This document shows, piece by piece, positions 33,625 to 42,259 of a DNA stretch of 64,000 bases; the first letter of the stretch is position 1, and each line of letters starts with the position of its first letter. Source of the DNA: Candidatus Gastranaerophilales bacterium (GTDB taxonomy: Bacteria; Cyanobacteriota; Vampirovibrionia; Gastranaerophilales; Gastranaerophilaceae); contig CALUXX010000002.1 of the NCBI GenBank assembly GCA_944324845.1, positions 168,496-232,495 of the forward strand. The letters run 5' to 3'. The position numbers were made by a program, and so were the translations under genes. Below the pieces are notes generated by a model. That model made no database searches, had not been told where the DNA came from, and saw only the letters and a program-made list of their open reading frames with translations.

Positions 33625-35892
33625 TTATCTGCCAGCAATTTTAGTTAAATCTGTTATTGTAGGATCAAGAAGTCTTCGTCCAACATTTTCAAATGAAATT
33701 GAGCAAAGTGTTTTATTACCATAAGTTATAATTTTTTCTACAACTCCTCTGCCGTATCTGTGGTGAGATACTTTGTCACCTTGTTTGAATCCAAATTCTT
33801 CTTCTTTTTTTGCTTCTTCTGCAGGATAAACTGGAACAACAGGTGGTTGTTCTATATTCTCTTCTTCTTCGAACATTGTATCTACAGCATTATCAATATC
33901 AAATGTTTCTTCGTTTTGAGGCTGTGCCAGACCATTATCTTCAAGAAAATCTAAATCATCTTCAGTTAAAGATTGTTCTTCAAATGAATAGTTTTCATGG
34001 TCATTGCTTATTTGAGTTTCCGGTTCTTGATAATTGTCATTATTATTAGTTATAGGTTCTTCTTCAATAAGGTTAGCATCAAATGATGGTTCTTCAAAAA
34101 GAGGTTCTTCTATATTTCCATTGTTGTCACCGAAAACATCTTCTACAGTTTCAAAACTTAGAGAATCTTCAGCTTTTACCATTCCGTTGTCATAGATTTC
34201 ACCAGCATTTCCGCCTTCTTGATAAATTTCGCCATCTCCAAGCATTTCTGTTGCATCAAAAACTTGAAGTTCGTCAGGATTTTCTTCTGTAATATCTAAA
34301 ACATCACCAGATGGTGTTTCGTCTATAACTACCGGATTATCTTCTAAAAATACATCTTCATCAAGTGTTAAATCAGATGAAAGTTCTTCCATTGGTGCTT
34401 CTTCGCTTATTGGAAGATTTTCTTCTACTGGAATTTCTTCTTCAACTTGATTAGTTGCAGCTTGAGGTTGTTCATCTACAACTTCGATAGGAGGTTGCTC
34501 GATTACAGGAATAGAAGCAACTACTTCTTTATCTGCGTCTTCTACTTTTTCTTCAACAGGTTCTGTTTGCGTTTTTTCTTCTAAAGAAACAGGTATCTTG
34601 TTACCAAGTTCGTCTATTTTTACTAATTGTAAATCTTCAACTGCAGGAATAAATTGATAATGTTCTCCTAATACATCTTCTTTTGTCAAATCTAAATCTA
34701 AATCTGACATAGAAACAATAAATGGTATTCCTTGAGTTAATTTACCGCAAACAATACATTCATCAGGATTTAACTTGTTTAGGAATGTATTATATGCCGT
34801 AAAATTGTGATTGATGTCATTTGGTGCAAATATAATTAAATTCTGAGCATGTTCTTTTAATTCTTCTGCATATTTGTATGAAGAACTTACTAAGATTGTT
34901 GTGAACACGTGATTGTGGTTTAAAAATTGTTTTAAGAGTTTTTTATCAGAATTTTCGTCTGTTAATGGAACAAAGAAATAAATGTATTTATCAAAAGAAT
35001 CTAATACATTATGCACAAAACTCAAAACTTCATTTTGAAGTATTTCCGGAATGTTTTTTAAATCGATTATTGAACAATTTTTGCTTTCTAATTTTTCTTT
35101 TAGTGCAAAAACTTCTTCTTTTGAATTTGCAAAAACGTTTGAATCTCTATATTTTAGCAGTTTATTTTTTAATAATGCTAATTCAGGCATTTGTGTTTCT
35201 TTGTATTGGTTTGTTACAACATCAACAAAGTTATCAATAGGTAAAAATTCAAAATCTAAAGTTCTTATATATTCTTGTACTGCATAGAAAATATCTTGAA
35301 TTACCGCTTTTGTTGTTGCATCAACTTCAGATAATTCGTTTTCAAACAGATAATCTATCATCTGTGAATTAAGCGGTAGTTTGAAGTCTTTACCAAATTC
35401 TATTTTTTCATAATCTTCAAAAAGGTTGCAATTATCAATAATTACAGACTTTTCTTTCATTTGGAAAAGCTGTCTTATTGAATTCGAAATGAAAACTGTT
35501 TTGTTAGAATCTTTTTCTGAAAATACAGTTAAATTTCTTTCAAATATTGAAGTATCAACGGTTAACATATCGTCTTGTTGGGCAAGATTACCTATTTTGA
35601 GAGGGTTTTCTATAGGTAAAAGTCCAAGCAATTCACTGGCAGGGAGCAATGAAAGTTCGGAGTTCATAGAAGGTATAGAGCCGTCATAATTGTCAACAAC
35701 TCCGTCACTACTGAATGTAAACATTAGTTTTGCTATTGCAAAATTGCTAATAGTATCTGATTTAAGATTTACAAATTGAGCAACATAGGATTTTAATTCA
35801 GATGATAATACTATAAATCTTCCTAATACAGGTGTTTCATTTTCTGTATAGGATAACTTCACTAAATTATTCTTAATCTCCAGTAGTTTCAT
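33625..35892 (-). CDS. Large acidic protein with UvrD/PcrA-type C-terminal domain
   Basis: 755 residues. The first 420 form a globular region I do not recognise (helical, with hydrophobic cores such as YIYFFVPLTDENSDKK). Residues about 430-690 are a very acidic, Pro-containing linker (EEEIPVEENLPISEEAPMEE and similar). The last 55 residues (FGFKQGDKVSHHRYGRGVVE, then LCSISFENVGRRLLDP) match the Tudor-like domain found at the C-terminus of UvrD/PcrA helicases, which contacts RNA polymerase. No helicase motifs exist here, so a transcription-linked scaffold is one possibility (inference). GAGAGGG lies 6 bases before the ATG. The gene follows yqeK on the same strand after 62 bases. Confidence 0.82.
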   Translation of the reverse strand: MKLLEIKNNLVKLSYTENETPVLGRFIVLSSELKSYVAQFVNLKSDTISNFAIAKLMFTFSSDGVVDNYDGSIPSMNSELSLLPASELLGLLPIENPLKIGNLAQQDDMLTVDTSIFERNLTVFSEKDSNKTVFISNSIRQLFQMKEKSVIIDNCNLFEDYEKIEFGKDFKLPLNSQMIDYLFENELSEVDATTKAVIQDIFYAVQEYIRTLDFEFLPIDNFVDVVTNQYKETQMPELALLKNKLLKYRDSNVFANSKEEVFALKEKLESKNCSIIDLKNIPEILQNEVLSFVHNVLDSFDKYIYFFVPLTDENSDKKLLKQFLNHNHVFTTILVSSSYKYAEELKEHAQNLIIFAPNDINHNFTAYNTFLNKLNPDECIVCGKLTQGIPFIVSMSDLDLDLTKEDVLGEHYQFIPAVEDLQLVKIDELGNKIPVSLEEKTQTEPVEEKVEDADKEVVASIPVIEQPPIEVVDEQPQAATNQVEEEIPVEENLPISEEAPMEELSSDLTLDEDVFLEDNPVVIDETPSGDVLDITEENPDELQVFDATEMLGDGEIYQEGGNAGEIYDNGMVKAEDSLSFETVEDVFGDNNGNIEEPLFEEPSFDANLIEEEPITNNNDNYQEPETQISNDHENYSFEEQSLTEDDLDFLEDNGLAQPQNEETFDIDNAVDTMFEEEENIEQPPVVPVYPAEEAKKEEEFGFKQGDKVSHHRYGRGVVEKIITYGNKTLCSISFENVGRRLLDPTITDLTKIAGR

Positions 35893-35954
35893 CGCAGCCC
35901 TCTCTATTTAGCAAAATTGTACCATAAAATTAAGAAATGTGTATGTTTATTAAG

Positions 35955-36548
35955 TTATTTAATAAAAACTTCATCTTCTAACTCATTATATATGTCAATA
36001 GTCAAAGTACAAATTTTTAAATTTCTATCAACAAGACTTTTTATTGTTTGTTTGTAACACTGTAATAGTGCTTTTGTTAACCCATTTTCTTCCTCTAATA
36101 ATTCTCTTATTGGATTAGCAATTTCAGGTTCTCTTGTTCTTTCTTCAATTTTGTCTGCAACAAATATAATTTTTTCGAAAGTTGTCATTTTCAATTTTCC
36201 GATGGTGTGCCATCTTATTGCTGATAAAATTTCTTTGTCTGTAACACCAAAGTCATGCTCTGCAACGTATGCACTTACCGGAGCATGCAAAGTTTTCATA
36301 TTTTGTTTTTCGGATTCTTCTACTTTTACCTCTTCGCAAACCATTCTGAGTAGCTTCCCGGTTGAAAAACATTTTGCGCAGTCATGTAATAACCCTGCAA
36401 TATAGGCTTTTTTTTCGTTTAAATTATATTTTTTTGCCAATTTTACGGCGCATTCTGCAACGCCTATTGAATGTTCATAGCGTTCATCATCAAGATTATC
36501 TTTTAGCCATTCTAATAATTCATTTTCTTCAATTGATGTATAATCCAT
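35955..36548 (-). CDS. yqeK: HD-domain Ap4A hydrolase-like protein (YqeK)
   Basis: A 197-residue HD-superfamily hydrolase. Metal and phosphate ligands: H in ERYEHSIGVAECAVKLA, the HD pair in AGLLHDCAK, H in LHAPVSAYVAEHDFG, and RWHTIG with a later Asp in IIFVADKIEERTRE. YqeK proteins cleave diadenosine tetraphosphate symmetrically. The gene overlaps the end of nadD by 20 bases, the arrangement usual in Firmicutes and Cyanobacteria-related genomes. It therefore belongs to the block mlaE-mlaF-aminotransferase-nadD-yqeK. Confidence 0.9.
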   Translation of the reverse strand: MDYTSIEENELLEWLKDNLDDERYEHSIGVAECAVKLAKKYNLNEKKAYIAGLLHDCAKCFSTGKLLRMVCEEVKVEESEKQNMKTLHAPVSAYVAEHDFGVTDKEILSAIRWHTIGKLKMTTFEKIIFVADKIEERTREPEIANPIRELLEEENGLTKALLQCYKQTIKSLVDRNLKICTLTIDIYNELEDEVFIK

Positions 36549-37146
36549 TTTTATCTATGTACTCCATTACTTTTTGTGGAATTTCTGATGCTACATTTTT
36601 ATTATGATTTTTAAGTTTCTCTCTTATTTCTGTTGATGAAATATCTTTGAAAGGTAATTTTTGTATTTCAAAATTATAACCTTTATTTTTTAAATAATCT
36701 AAGTCCAAAAGATTGAAATTTTCTTCTCTTTCAAACACAATAAATTTTACAAGTTTTTTCAATTCTTCTGTTTTATACCAGGATTCTATTTTTCTGAAAG
36801 CATCTGTTCCTATTACAAAATAAACAGTATTTATATCGGGGTAAATTTTATATAGTTCTAAGATCGTTTTGTAGGTATAAGATTTACCTGAACGTTTGTA
36901 TTCGATATCGGAAACTTCAAACTGCGGATAATCTGATATTGCAAGTTTTACCATTTCTAATCGATGAATAGTCAAGTTGCTGTCACAATCTTTGTGTGGT
37001 GGAATACAAGCCGGAATAAATAAAAATTTATCCGGCTTAATTTCCTCATAAATATATTTAGCAACTCTCAAGTGAGCATTATGTATAGGATTAAATGTTC
37101 CTTGAAATACGCATAATTTTGTATGTTTATTAGTATTTGAATCCAT
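36529..37146 (-). CDS. nadD: Nicotinate-nucleotide adenylyltransferase
   Basis: Transfers AMP from ATP to nicotinate mononucleotide in NAD synthesis. GTFNPIHNAH (residues 16-25) is the HxxH-type nucleotide-binding motif, with Ala where Gly is more common. FIPACIPPHKD follows, then VIGTDAFRKIESWYK and the C-terminal ISSTEIREKLK (ISxTxxR). Length 205 is normal. It overlaps the aminotransferase by 17 bases upstream and yqeK by 20 bases downstream, so all three are translationally coupled. Confidence 0.95.
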   Translation of the reverse strand: MDSNTNKHTKLCVFQGTFNPIHNAHLRVAKYIYEEIKPDKFLFIPACIPPHKDCDSNLTIHRLEMVKLAISDYPQFEVSDIEYKRSGKSYTYKTILELYKIYPDINTVYFVIGTDAFRKIESWYKTEELKKLVKFIVFEREENFNLLDLDYLKNKGYNFEIQKLPFKDISSTEIREKLKNHNKNVASEIPQKVMEYIDKNGLYIN

Positions 37147-38377
37147 CAGCTTTCATTCTATCAATTACTTCTTGTAATTTTTCGTCACTGCAAACGAAAG
37201 ATACTCTGAAAAATCCTTTACCATAATTTCCAAAGGCATCACCGGGAACTACTACGATACCTGATTTTTCAAGAAGATCTTCGCAGAATTTGAACGAAGA
37301 ATCATATTTTCTTGGAATAGGAAGCCATAGGTAGAAGGTTGAACGAGGTAAATCTTCATCTTTTATTTCCCATCCTAATTCTCTCATACCTTTTACAAAT
37401 ATGGATTGTTTCTTTTTATAACCAAGATTTGCTTGTCTTATATAATCATCGCCTTCCGGAGATGTCATAATATATGCACATGCTTTTTGAAGTGCTCTAA
37501 ATATACCATTATCAATAGTTGATTTTGCTTTTCCAAATCTTGATAAAACATCTTTATTACCGCAAATCCAACCTAAACGCCATCCTGTAATAGCGTATGG
37601 TTTTGATAGTGTATATAATTCTACAGTAACATCTTTTGCCCCAGGAAATTCCAATAAACTGAAAGGTTTATCTTCTTCTTTGAAATATATATCACAATAA
37701 GCTGCATCAGAAATTAATAAAATATCTTTTTTACGGCAGAATTCAACTATTTGTTGAGCGTATTCACGAGTAGCTGAAACACCAAGCGGATTGTTCGGAT
37801 AATTAATTATAATCGCTTTTACTTTCTTTTCATCATATCCGTCTTCTTTTAATTTAGCAAAAACATCTTCCATTTTAGGTTGATAATTATTTTCTTTTGT
37901 TAGTGGAATTGGATAAGCTAAACCGCCTGAACATTGTACCATTTGAGAATATGAAGCATAACCGGGATCAGGAATTAGTATAATATCTTTTTCTAATTTA
38001 TCGTGACGCGGATTTATAAGAAATCGAATTAAATTAGCCAATCCGTCTTTAGAACCTAATAGTGAGAAAATTTCGCTATTTGGATCAAGTTTAACACCAA
38101 ATCTTTCTTCCATTCTTTGAGCAACTGCTTGACGGTAGTATGGTTCACCTCTTGTAACTGAATATTGGTGAATATTATCTTCTGTTAAATATTCTTTCAG
38201 TTTTTCAATTAGCATTTCAGGTGGATTAGCAGTAGGCGCACCCATAGATAGTGAAATCGGACTACGATTTTTCTTTGCAAGTGTTTCTGATAGCTGAGCT
38301 GTTTTTTCCTTTAGTTTCACCATAATATAAGTGTCTAAAGCCATAACTTCTTCATTAAATAAATTTTCCATAATCAT
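37130..38377 (-). CDS. Class I/II aminotransferase, LL-diaminopimelate aminotransferase-like
   Basis: A 415-residue PLP enzyme of fold type I. Landmarks: the N-terminal SMGAPTANPPEML, LLGSKDGLANL, IPDPGYASY, INYPNNPLGVSA (Asn ligand to PLP), SDAAYCDIYF, and TLSKPYAITGWRLGWICG with the PLP lysine. FRVSFVCS holds the substrate carboxylate-binding Arg. The order and the SKDG and DPGYxxY segments resemble the DapL2 class of LL-diaminopimelate aminotransferase, which makes the lysine and peptidoglycan precursor. Other amino acid substrates cannot be excluded. GAGG lies before the ATG at 38377. It follows mlaF after 34 bases and overlaps nadD. Confidence 0.86.
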   Translation of the reverse strand: MIMENLFNEEVMALDTYIMVKLKEKTAQLSETLAKKNRSPISLSMGAPTANPPEMLIEKLKEYLTEDNIHQYSVTRGEPYYRQAVAQRMEERFGVKLDPNSEIFSLLGSKDGLANLIRFLINPRHDKLEKDIILIPDPGYASYSQMVQCSGGLAYPIPLTKENNYQPKMEDVFAKLKEDGYDEKKVKAIIINYPNNPLGVSATREYAQQIVEFCRKKDILLISDAAYCDIYFKEEDKPFSLLEFPGAKDVTVELYTLSKPYAITGWRLGWICGNKDVLSRFGKAKSTIDNGIFRALQKACAYIMTSPEGDDYIRQANLGYKKKQSIFVKGMRELGWEIKDEDLPRSTFYLWLPIPRKYDSSFKFCEDLLEKSGIVVVPGDAFGNYGKGFFRVSFVCSDEKLQEVIDRMKADGFKY

Positions 38378-38411
38378 ATTAATCTACCTCTATTCAGTTT
38401 CTGTCAAAATT

Positions 38412-39131
38412 TTATGCTTGCATTTGCATTGGACCTTCCAGTGAAGCTGTTACAAATTGTTTTGTGTATGGTGTATTTTGTTGTAACAATTCATACGGTG
38501 TGCCTTCAAAAACAATTTTTCCGTCATAAAGCATTATAACACGATCTGCCGTTCTTGTAATTGTTGACATTTGGTGTGTTACAACAATAGATGCGGCATT
38601 GATTTCACGTTTCAAAGTAACAATATAATCTTCAATCAATGTTGAAGACATCGGATCAAGCCCTGCTGTCGGTTCATCATACAAAATGATATTTGGGTTT
38701 GTAACTATCGCACGAGCAAAACTTACCCTTTTTTGCATACCTCCTGATAATTCGGATGGAAATTTGTTTTCAATCCCTTTTAACCCAACTAATTCTAATT
38801 TTTGCGATACTATATTTTTTATTTCTGATTCTTTATATTTTTTTCTTAAGTCTTTTCTTTCGTGAAGTGCAAACGCAATATTATCAGCAACATTAAGAGA
38901 ATCAAATAATGCTGAATATTGAAAAACCATTGCAATATCGCCTTGAGAAGTTAATACTTCTCCGCTGTCATAAGGTATTAAACCGCAGATTAATTTTAAA
39001 ACAGTACTTTTACCAGAGCCTGAAAATCCGACTATCGCAAGAATTTCGCCATCATTAACTTTGAATGAAATATCATTTATAACTGTTTTATCTTCAAATT
39101 TTTTAACCAGATTTTTAACTTCAATACTCAT
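38412..39131 (-). CDS. mlaF: MlaF-type ABC transporter ATPase
   Basis: A 239-residue ATPase. Walker A GFSGSGKST, Q-loop MVFQYSALFDSLNV, signature LSGGMQKRVSFARAI, Walker B ILYDEPTAGLDP, and the switch VTHQMS are all present. The LSGGMQKRV and AGLDP pattern is that of the Mla/Ttg2 lipid transporters. I start at the ATG at 39131, which has GAAGG upstream. The TTG at 39152 would overlap the mlaE stop. With MlaE it should power phospholipid transport across the envelope, but no MCE-domain (MlaD) gene is nearby. Confidence 0.92.
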   Translation of the reverse strand: MSIEVKNLVKKFEDKTVINDISFKVNDGEILAIVGFSGSGKSTVLKLICGLIPYDSGEVLTSQGDIAMVFQYSALFDSLNVADNIAFALHERKDLRKKYKESEIKNIVSQKLELVGLKGIENKFPSELSGGMQKRVSFARAIVTNPNIILYDEPTAGLDPMSSTLIEDYIVTLKREINAASIVVTHQMSTITRTADRVIMLYDGKIVFEGTPYELLQQNTPYTKQFVTASLEGPMQMQA

Positions 39132-39148
39132 TTTTATACCTTCACAAA

Positions 39149-39958
39149 TCAATAGAAAAACAAAACTGCAAATACCATATCAAGCACAACAATAGCAATG
39201 AAAGACCAAACAACAGCTTTTGTAGTTGCAAGTCCAACTCCCTTAGCGCCGCCGCTTGCAAAATATCCGCAAGTGCAACTGATTAAAGCAATAGCAGCTC
39301 CAAAAAAGATTGCCTTAAATATGCAAACGCTTAAATCTTTCATATATAAGCCCAAATATGCTGAGTCAAAATAAGCTCTATAAGGTAAGCTTGCAAATAA
39401 ATCAGAAGTTACAGCCCCTACCAAAACCCCTACAAATGAAGCCACAATAACTACAAAAGGCATCATTATTGCACCTGATAAAACTCTTGGAACAAATAAA
39501 TATCTTACGGAATCAACTCCCAATACATCTATTGCATCAACCTGTTCGGTTACTCTCATAGTTGCAAGTTCAGAGGCTAATGATGAGCCAATCATTGATG
39601 TAATTGCAAAACCTGACATAATTGCTCCAACTTCACGAACAATCAAAATAGTCATAAGCATTCCGACAAAATTTCCGCCACCTTGTTTTACCATTTCATG
39701 TGCTACTTGGGATGCTACAATAATAGACGTCATTCCAACTATTGACAAGGTTATAGGTAATGAACTTACTCCAAATCTATCACATTGCGTAAGTAATTCT
39801 TTCCAAGAAATTTCAAACTTGCAAATACATTTTAAAACATGCAATCCTAACTGAACAATTTTCCCTGTGGTATCAAGAAAATCAGTTGCGGCATACATTA
39901 ACCCGTTTAAAACTTTATAAGTAACTGACTGTTTCAGATATTTGCGCAAAGTTATCAT
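39149..39958 (-). CDS. mlaE: MlaE-type ABC transporter permease
   Basis: A 269-residue permease with five to six membrane segments. It has the family's FGVSSLPITLSIVGMTSIIVASQ and IVREVGAIMSGFAITSMIGSSLASELATMRVTEQVDAIDVLG core (EQVDA motif) and the TKAVVWSFIAIVVLDMVFAVLF end. It works with MlaF in lipid transport between membranes. The start has no Shine-Dalgarno sequence: a consensus promoter (TTGACA-18-TATAAT) ends 6 bases upstream. It heads the minus-strand operon mlaE-mlaF-aminotransferase-nadD-yqeK, possibly extending to the gene at 33625. Confidence 0.93.
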   Translation of the reverse strand: MITLRKYLKQSVTYKVLNGLMYAATDFLDTTGKIVQLGLHVLKCICKFEISWKELLTQCDRFGVSSLPITLSIVGMTSIIVASQVAHEMVKQGGGNFVGMLMTILIVREVGAIMSGFAITSMIGSSLASELATMRVTEQVDAIDVLGVDSVRYLFVPRVLSGAIMMPFVVIVASFVGVLVGAVTSDLFASLPYRAYFDSAYLGLYMKDLSVCIFKAIFFGAAIALISCTCGYFASGGAKGVGLATTKAVVWSFIAIVVLDMVFAVLFFY

Positions 39959-39964
39959 ATATTG

Positions 39965-39994
39965 ATTATACTCAAAAAATTACTTTATTGTCAA
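39965..39994 (-). promoter_or_regulatory. Consensus leaderless promoter of the mlaE operon
   Basis: On the minus strand, a perfect TTGACA (39989-39994), an 18-base spacer and a perfect TATAAT (39965-39970) are followed by six bases and the ATG at 39958. It is the clearest leaderless promoter in the window, since both hexamers are consensus. Confidence 0.82.
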
Positions 39995-40010
39995 AAAAGC
40001 CTGTAAATTT

Positions 40011-40058
40011 TGCTAAAAATAATCCCCGTATTATAGTGAAAAACTTTATACGGAGATT
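40011..40058 (-). terminator. Intrinsic terminator of metG
   Basis: An 11-bp stem (40021-40031 with 40048-40058) is continuous on the minus strand with one G-U pair and is followed there by ATTTTTAGC. It lies 33 bases past the metG stop. Confidence 0.72.
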
Positions 40059-40090
40059 ATTTTAAAGAATATTGTTGTCTGAAATTTTAA

Positions 40091-41668
40091 TTAAACTTTC
40101 ACTTTAGCTTTGTCAGAAAGTTCACTGTCTATTCTCAAAAATACAGGATGAATATCTTCTTTTTCAATTAATTTTCCTGCTTTTATATTAGTAGTTGTGA
40201 TATCGTCTAATTTTGTTTTTATATCATAAGATAATTGTTTTGCCATATCTTGTGCAATATTAGGACAATATGGATAAATCAATGAAGATACTATGCACAT
40301 AACTTCTAATACTGTTGCAAGTACGCTTCCGCACTCTGCCATTTTTTCTTCTTTTGCTAATGTCCAAGGTGCATTATCTGTTACAAATTTGTTTGCCATA
40401 TCAACAATAGAAATAATTTCCTGTGCTGCTTCTTGGATTTCAAAGTGGTTGAAATGATTTTCAACTATCTTAATAGTTCCTAATGCTGTTCTTAATAAAC
40501 TTTCAGCTTCTTTAGAACGATTTTCGATAAATTCAGGCTTAATTTCGCCATCAAAATACTTAACAAGCATTGATAATGTTCTGTTTAACAAGTTACCCAT
40601 ACTGTTTGCCAAATGCGCGTTAACTTTTTCCTTAAAGTCTTGATCGGAATAGTTTCCGTCACGTCCGCAAGGCGCTGATGTTGCCATATAATATCTGAAA
40701 GCATCAGGTTGTTTTAATTCAAAACTTTCTAATACTGATGTCGGTGAAACTACATTACCTAAAGATTTTGACATCTTTGTTTCATCTATCGTAATCCAAC
40801 CGTGTGCAAAAATATGTTTAGGTAATGGAAGTTCTAATGCCATTAAAATTCCTATCCAGTATATGCTGTGGAATTTCAAAATGTCTTTTCCGATAACATG
40901 TACATCAACAGGCCAAAGTTTTTTGAATTGTTCTGATGGGTTTTCTGTATCATATCCTATTGCTGTTATATAGTTTGATAAAGCGTCTATCCAAACATAG
41001 ATTGATTGCTCTTCATCATCAAGAACATCAATTCCCCATCCTACATTTGCCTTGTTTCTTGATACGGAAATGTCTTGGATATCTTCTAATTGATTAAGAA
41101 CTTCGTTAGCTCTGAATGATGGAACTATAAAATCAGGGTTTTCTTTTATGTGTTTAATTATTGCATCTTTGTATGCAGATAATTTGAAAAAGTAATTTTC
41201 TTCTTTTACAACTTCAGGTTTTTTAAGGTGATCAGGGCATAAACCATCTTCTGTTAAATCTTTAGGGTTTAAGAAACATTCGCATCCAGAACAATATAAA
41301 CCTTCATATTCGTGTTTGTAAATGTCACCTTTTTTAGTAAGTTTTTGGAAGATTTTTTGAACAATTTTTTCGTGGTCTTCATCTGTTGTTCTGATAAACC
41401 TGTTGTAATTAACATCTAAGGCTTTCCACGCATCTTTAAATTTTTGAGCGTTTTCATCACAAAGTTCTTTCGGAGTTTTTCCTAATGCGGCAGATGTTTT
41501 TTGAATTTTTATCCCGTGTTCATCAGTTCCTGTAAGGAAAAATAAATTGTCAGTTCTTTGTGAATAATGTCTTGCAATTATGTCAGTTAATATTTTTTCG
41601 TAAGCGTGTCCGATATGAGGCGCACCGTTTACGTAATCAATAGCCGTTGTTAAATAATATTTGTCCAT
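40091..41668 (-). CDS. metG: Methionyl-tRNA synthetase
   Basis: Charges tRNA-Met. GAPHIGHAYE near residue 16 (HIGH motif), the zinc knuckle CSGCECF followed by GLCPDH near residue 130 (Cys, Cys, Cys, His), and TKMSKSLGN near 297 (KMSKS) are present. The anticodon-binding helical domain with WxLAKEE (PWTLAKEEK) follows. At 525 residues it lacks the C-terminal EMAP-like tRNA-binding extension, so it should work without that dimer domain. AGAGGA lies about 9 bases before the ATG, so this gene has a normal leader. A terminator follows. Confidence 0.95.
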   Translation of the reverse strand: MDKYYLTTAIDYVNGAPHIGHAYEKILTDIIARHYSQRTDNLFFLTGTDEHGIKIQKTSAALGKTPKELCDENAQKFKDAWKALDVNYNRFIRTTDEDHEKIVQKIFQKLTKKGDIYKHEYEGLYCSGCECFLNPKDLTEDGLCPDHLKKPEVVKEENYFFKLSAYKDAIIKHIKENPDFIVPSFRANEVLNQLEDIQDISVSRNKANVGWGIDVLDDEEQSIYVWIDALSNYITAIGYDTENPSEQFKKLWPVDVHVIGKDILKFHSIYWIGILMALELPLPKHIFAHGWITIDETKMSKSLGNVVSPTSVLESFELKQPDAFRYYMATSAPCGRDGNYSDQDFKEKVNAHLANSMGNLLNRTLSMLVKYFDGEIKPEFIENRSKEAESLLRTALGTIKIVENHFNHFEIQEAAQEIISIVDMANKFVTDNAPWTLAKEEKMAECGSVLATVLEVMCIVSSLIYPYCPNIAQDMAKQLSYDIKTKLDDITTTNIKAGKLIEKEDIHPVFLRIDSELSDKAKVKV

Positions 41669-41815
41669 AAAACTTTGTCCTCTTAAATCTTCTGTTTATA
41701 CCTCAAAATCCTAGCACAAAAACAAAATGAAATAAATCGTAATTTCATTAACTTTACTATGTTTTTAAAAAATATATATTTGAGAGGTAAATAGGTATTT
41801 TAGAATTTTTAAATT

Positions 41816-41977
41816 TTAATCGTTATTTTTCTCGTCACGCTTTAATCCTTCAAGAATATAAAGCAAAGACTGTTGACTTACAGACCTCAAAGATTTCTTT
41901 GCCTGAGCTGCTAATCTTTCATAATCCTCTTTTGATATTGTAACTAAATACCTTTTTTTATTATCACTAATTGTCAT
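41816..41977 (-). CDS. Small ribbon-helix-helix-like protein (53 residues)
   Basis: A short open frame reading MTISDNKKRYLVTISKEDYE and then a helical RLAAQAKKSLRSVSQQSL with the end YILEGLKRDEKNND. A beta strand (KRYLVTIS) followed by two helices is the layout of CopG/Arc ribbon-helix-helix DNA-binding proteins. The second helix starts with a typical Ser-Val-Ser-Gln turn. A promoter TTGAAT-17-TATCAT ends six bases before the ATG, with no ribosome binding site, so it looks leaderless. It lies between metG and tRNA-Val. Whether it is an antitoxin is unknown; no toxin-like partner is adjacent. Confidence 0.7.
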   Translation of the reverse strand: MTISDNKKRYLVTISKEDYERLAAQAKKSLRSVSQQSLLYILEGLKRDEKNND

Positions 41978-41983
41978 ACCGTT

Positions 41984-42012
41984 ATGATACTAAATTTATT
42001 GTTTATATTCAA
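41984..42012 (-). promoter_or_regulatory. Leaderless promoter of the small ribbon-helix-helix gene
   Basis: On the minus strand, TTGAAT (42007-42012), a 17-base spacer and TATCAT (41984-41989) are followed by six bases and the ATG at 41977. Confidence 0.6.
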
Positions 42013-42101
42013 TAATTTTAAATTTTATTAAATCTTTATAACCTCTGTTTGCTCCTCGCTTGAACAAAAATAATTCTAGCGAATTGTATGTTTTATTACG
42101 T

Positions 42102-42125
42102 AAAAAAAGAGAGGGAAACCCTCTC
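42102..42125 (-). terminator. Terminator after tRNA-Val
   Basis: A 7-bp stem (GAGAGGG 42109-42115, CCCTCTC 42119-42125) has an AAA loop and is followed on the minus strand by seven T residues. It sits 7 bases beyond the tRNA 3' end. Confidence 0.85.
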
Positions 42126-42132
42126 CTTATTT

Positions 42133-42204
42133 GGGCGATACGTGACTCGAACACGTGACCCCCACAATGTCGATGTGATGCGCTACCAACTGCGCTAATC
42201 GCCC
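42133..42204 (-). tRNA. tRNA-Val, anticodon GAC
   Basis: The minus strand folds into a full cloverleaf of 72 bases. The acceptor is GGGCGAT/ATCGCCC, the D stem GCGC/GCGC, the anticodon stem TCACA/TGTGG (one G-U), and the T stem ACGTG/CACGT with loop TTCGAGT. The anticodon loop is TCGACAT, so the anticodon is GAC (Val, codons GUC and GUU). Position 33 reads C, where U is nearly universal. The 3' CCA is not encoded and must be added. A terminator follows at once. Confidence 0.95.
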
Positions 42205-42259
42205 TTGATGTATGTTTTATGTTATCACAAAAATTTTTCTTTGGGAAATTCATTTGGGG

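Noticed and set aside
41996-42253. 85-residue minus-strand open frame over the tRNA
   Set aside because: It contains the tRNA-Val gene in full, and the peptide stretch AVGSASHRHCGGHVFESRIAQ is the translation of a tRNA. It is not a gene.
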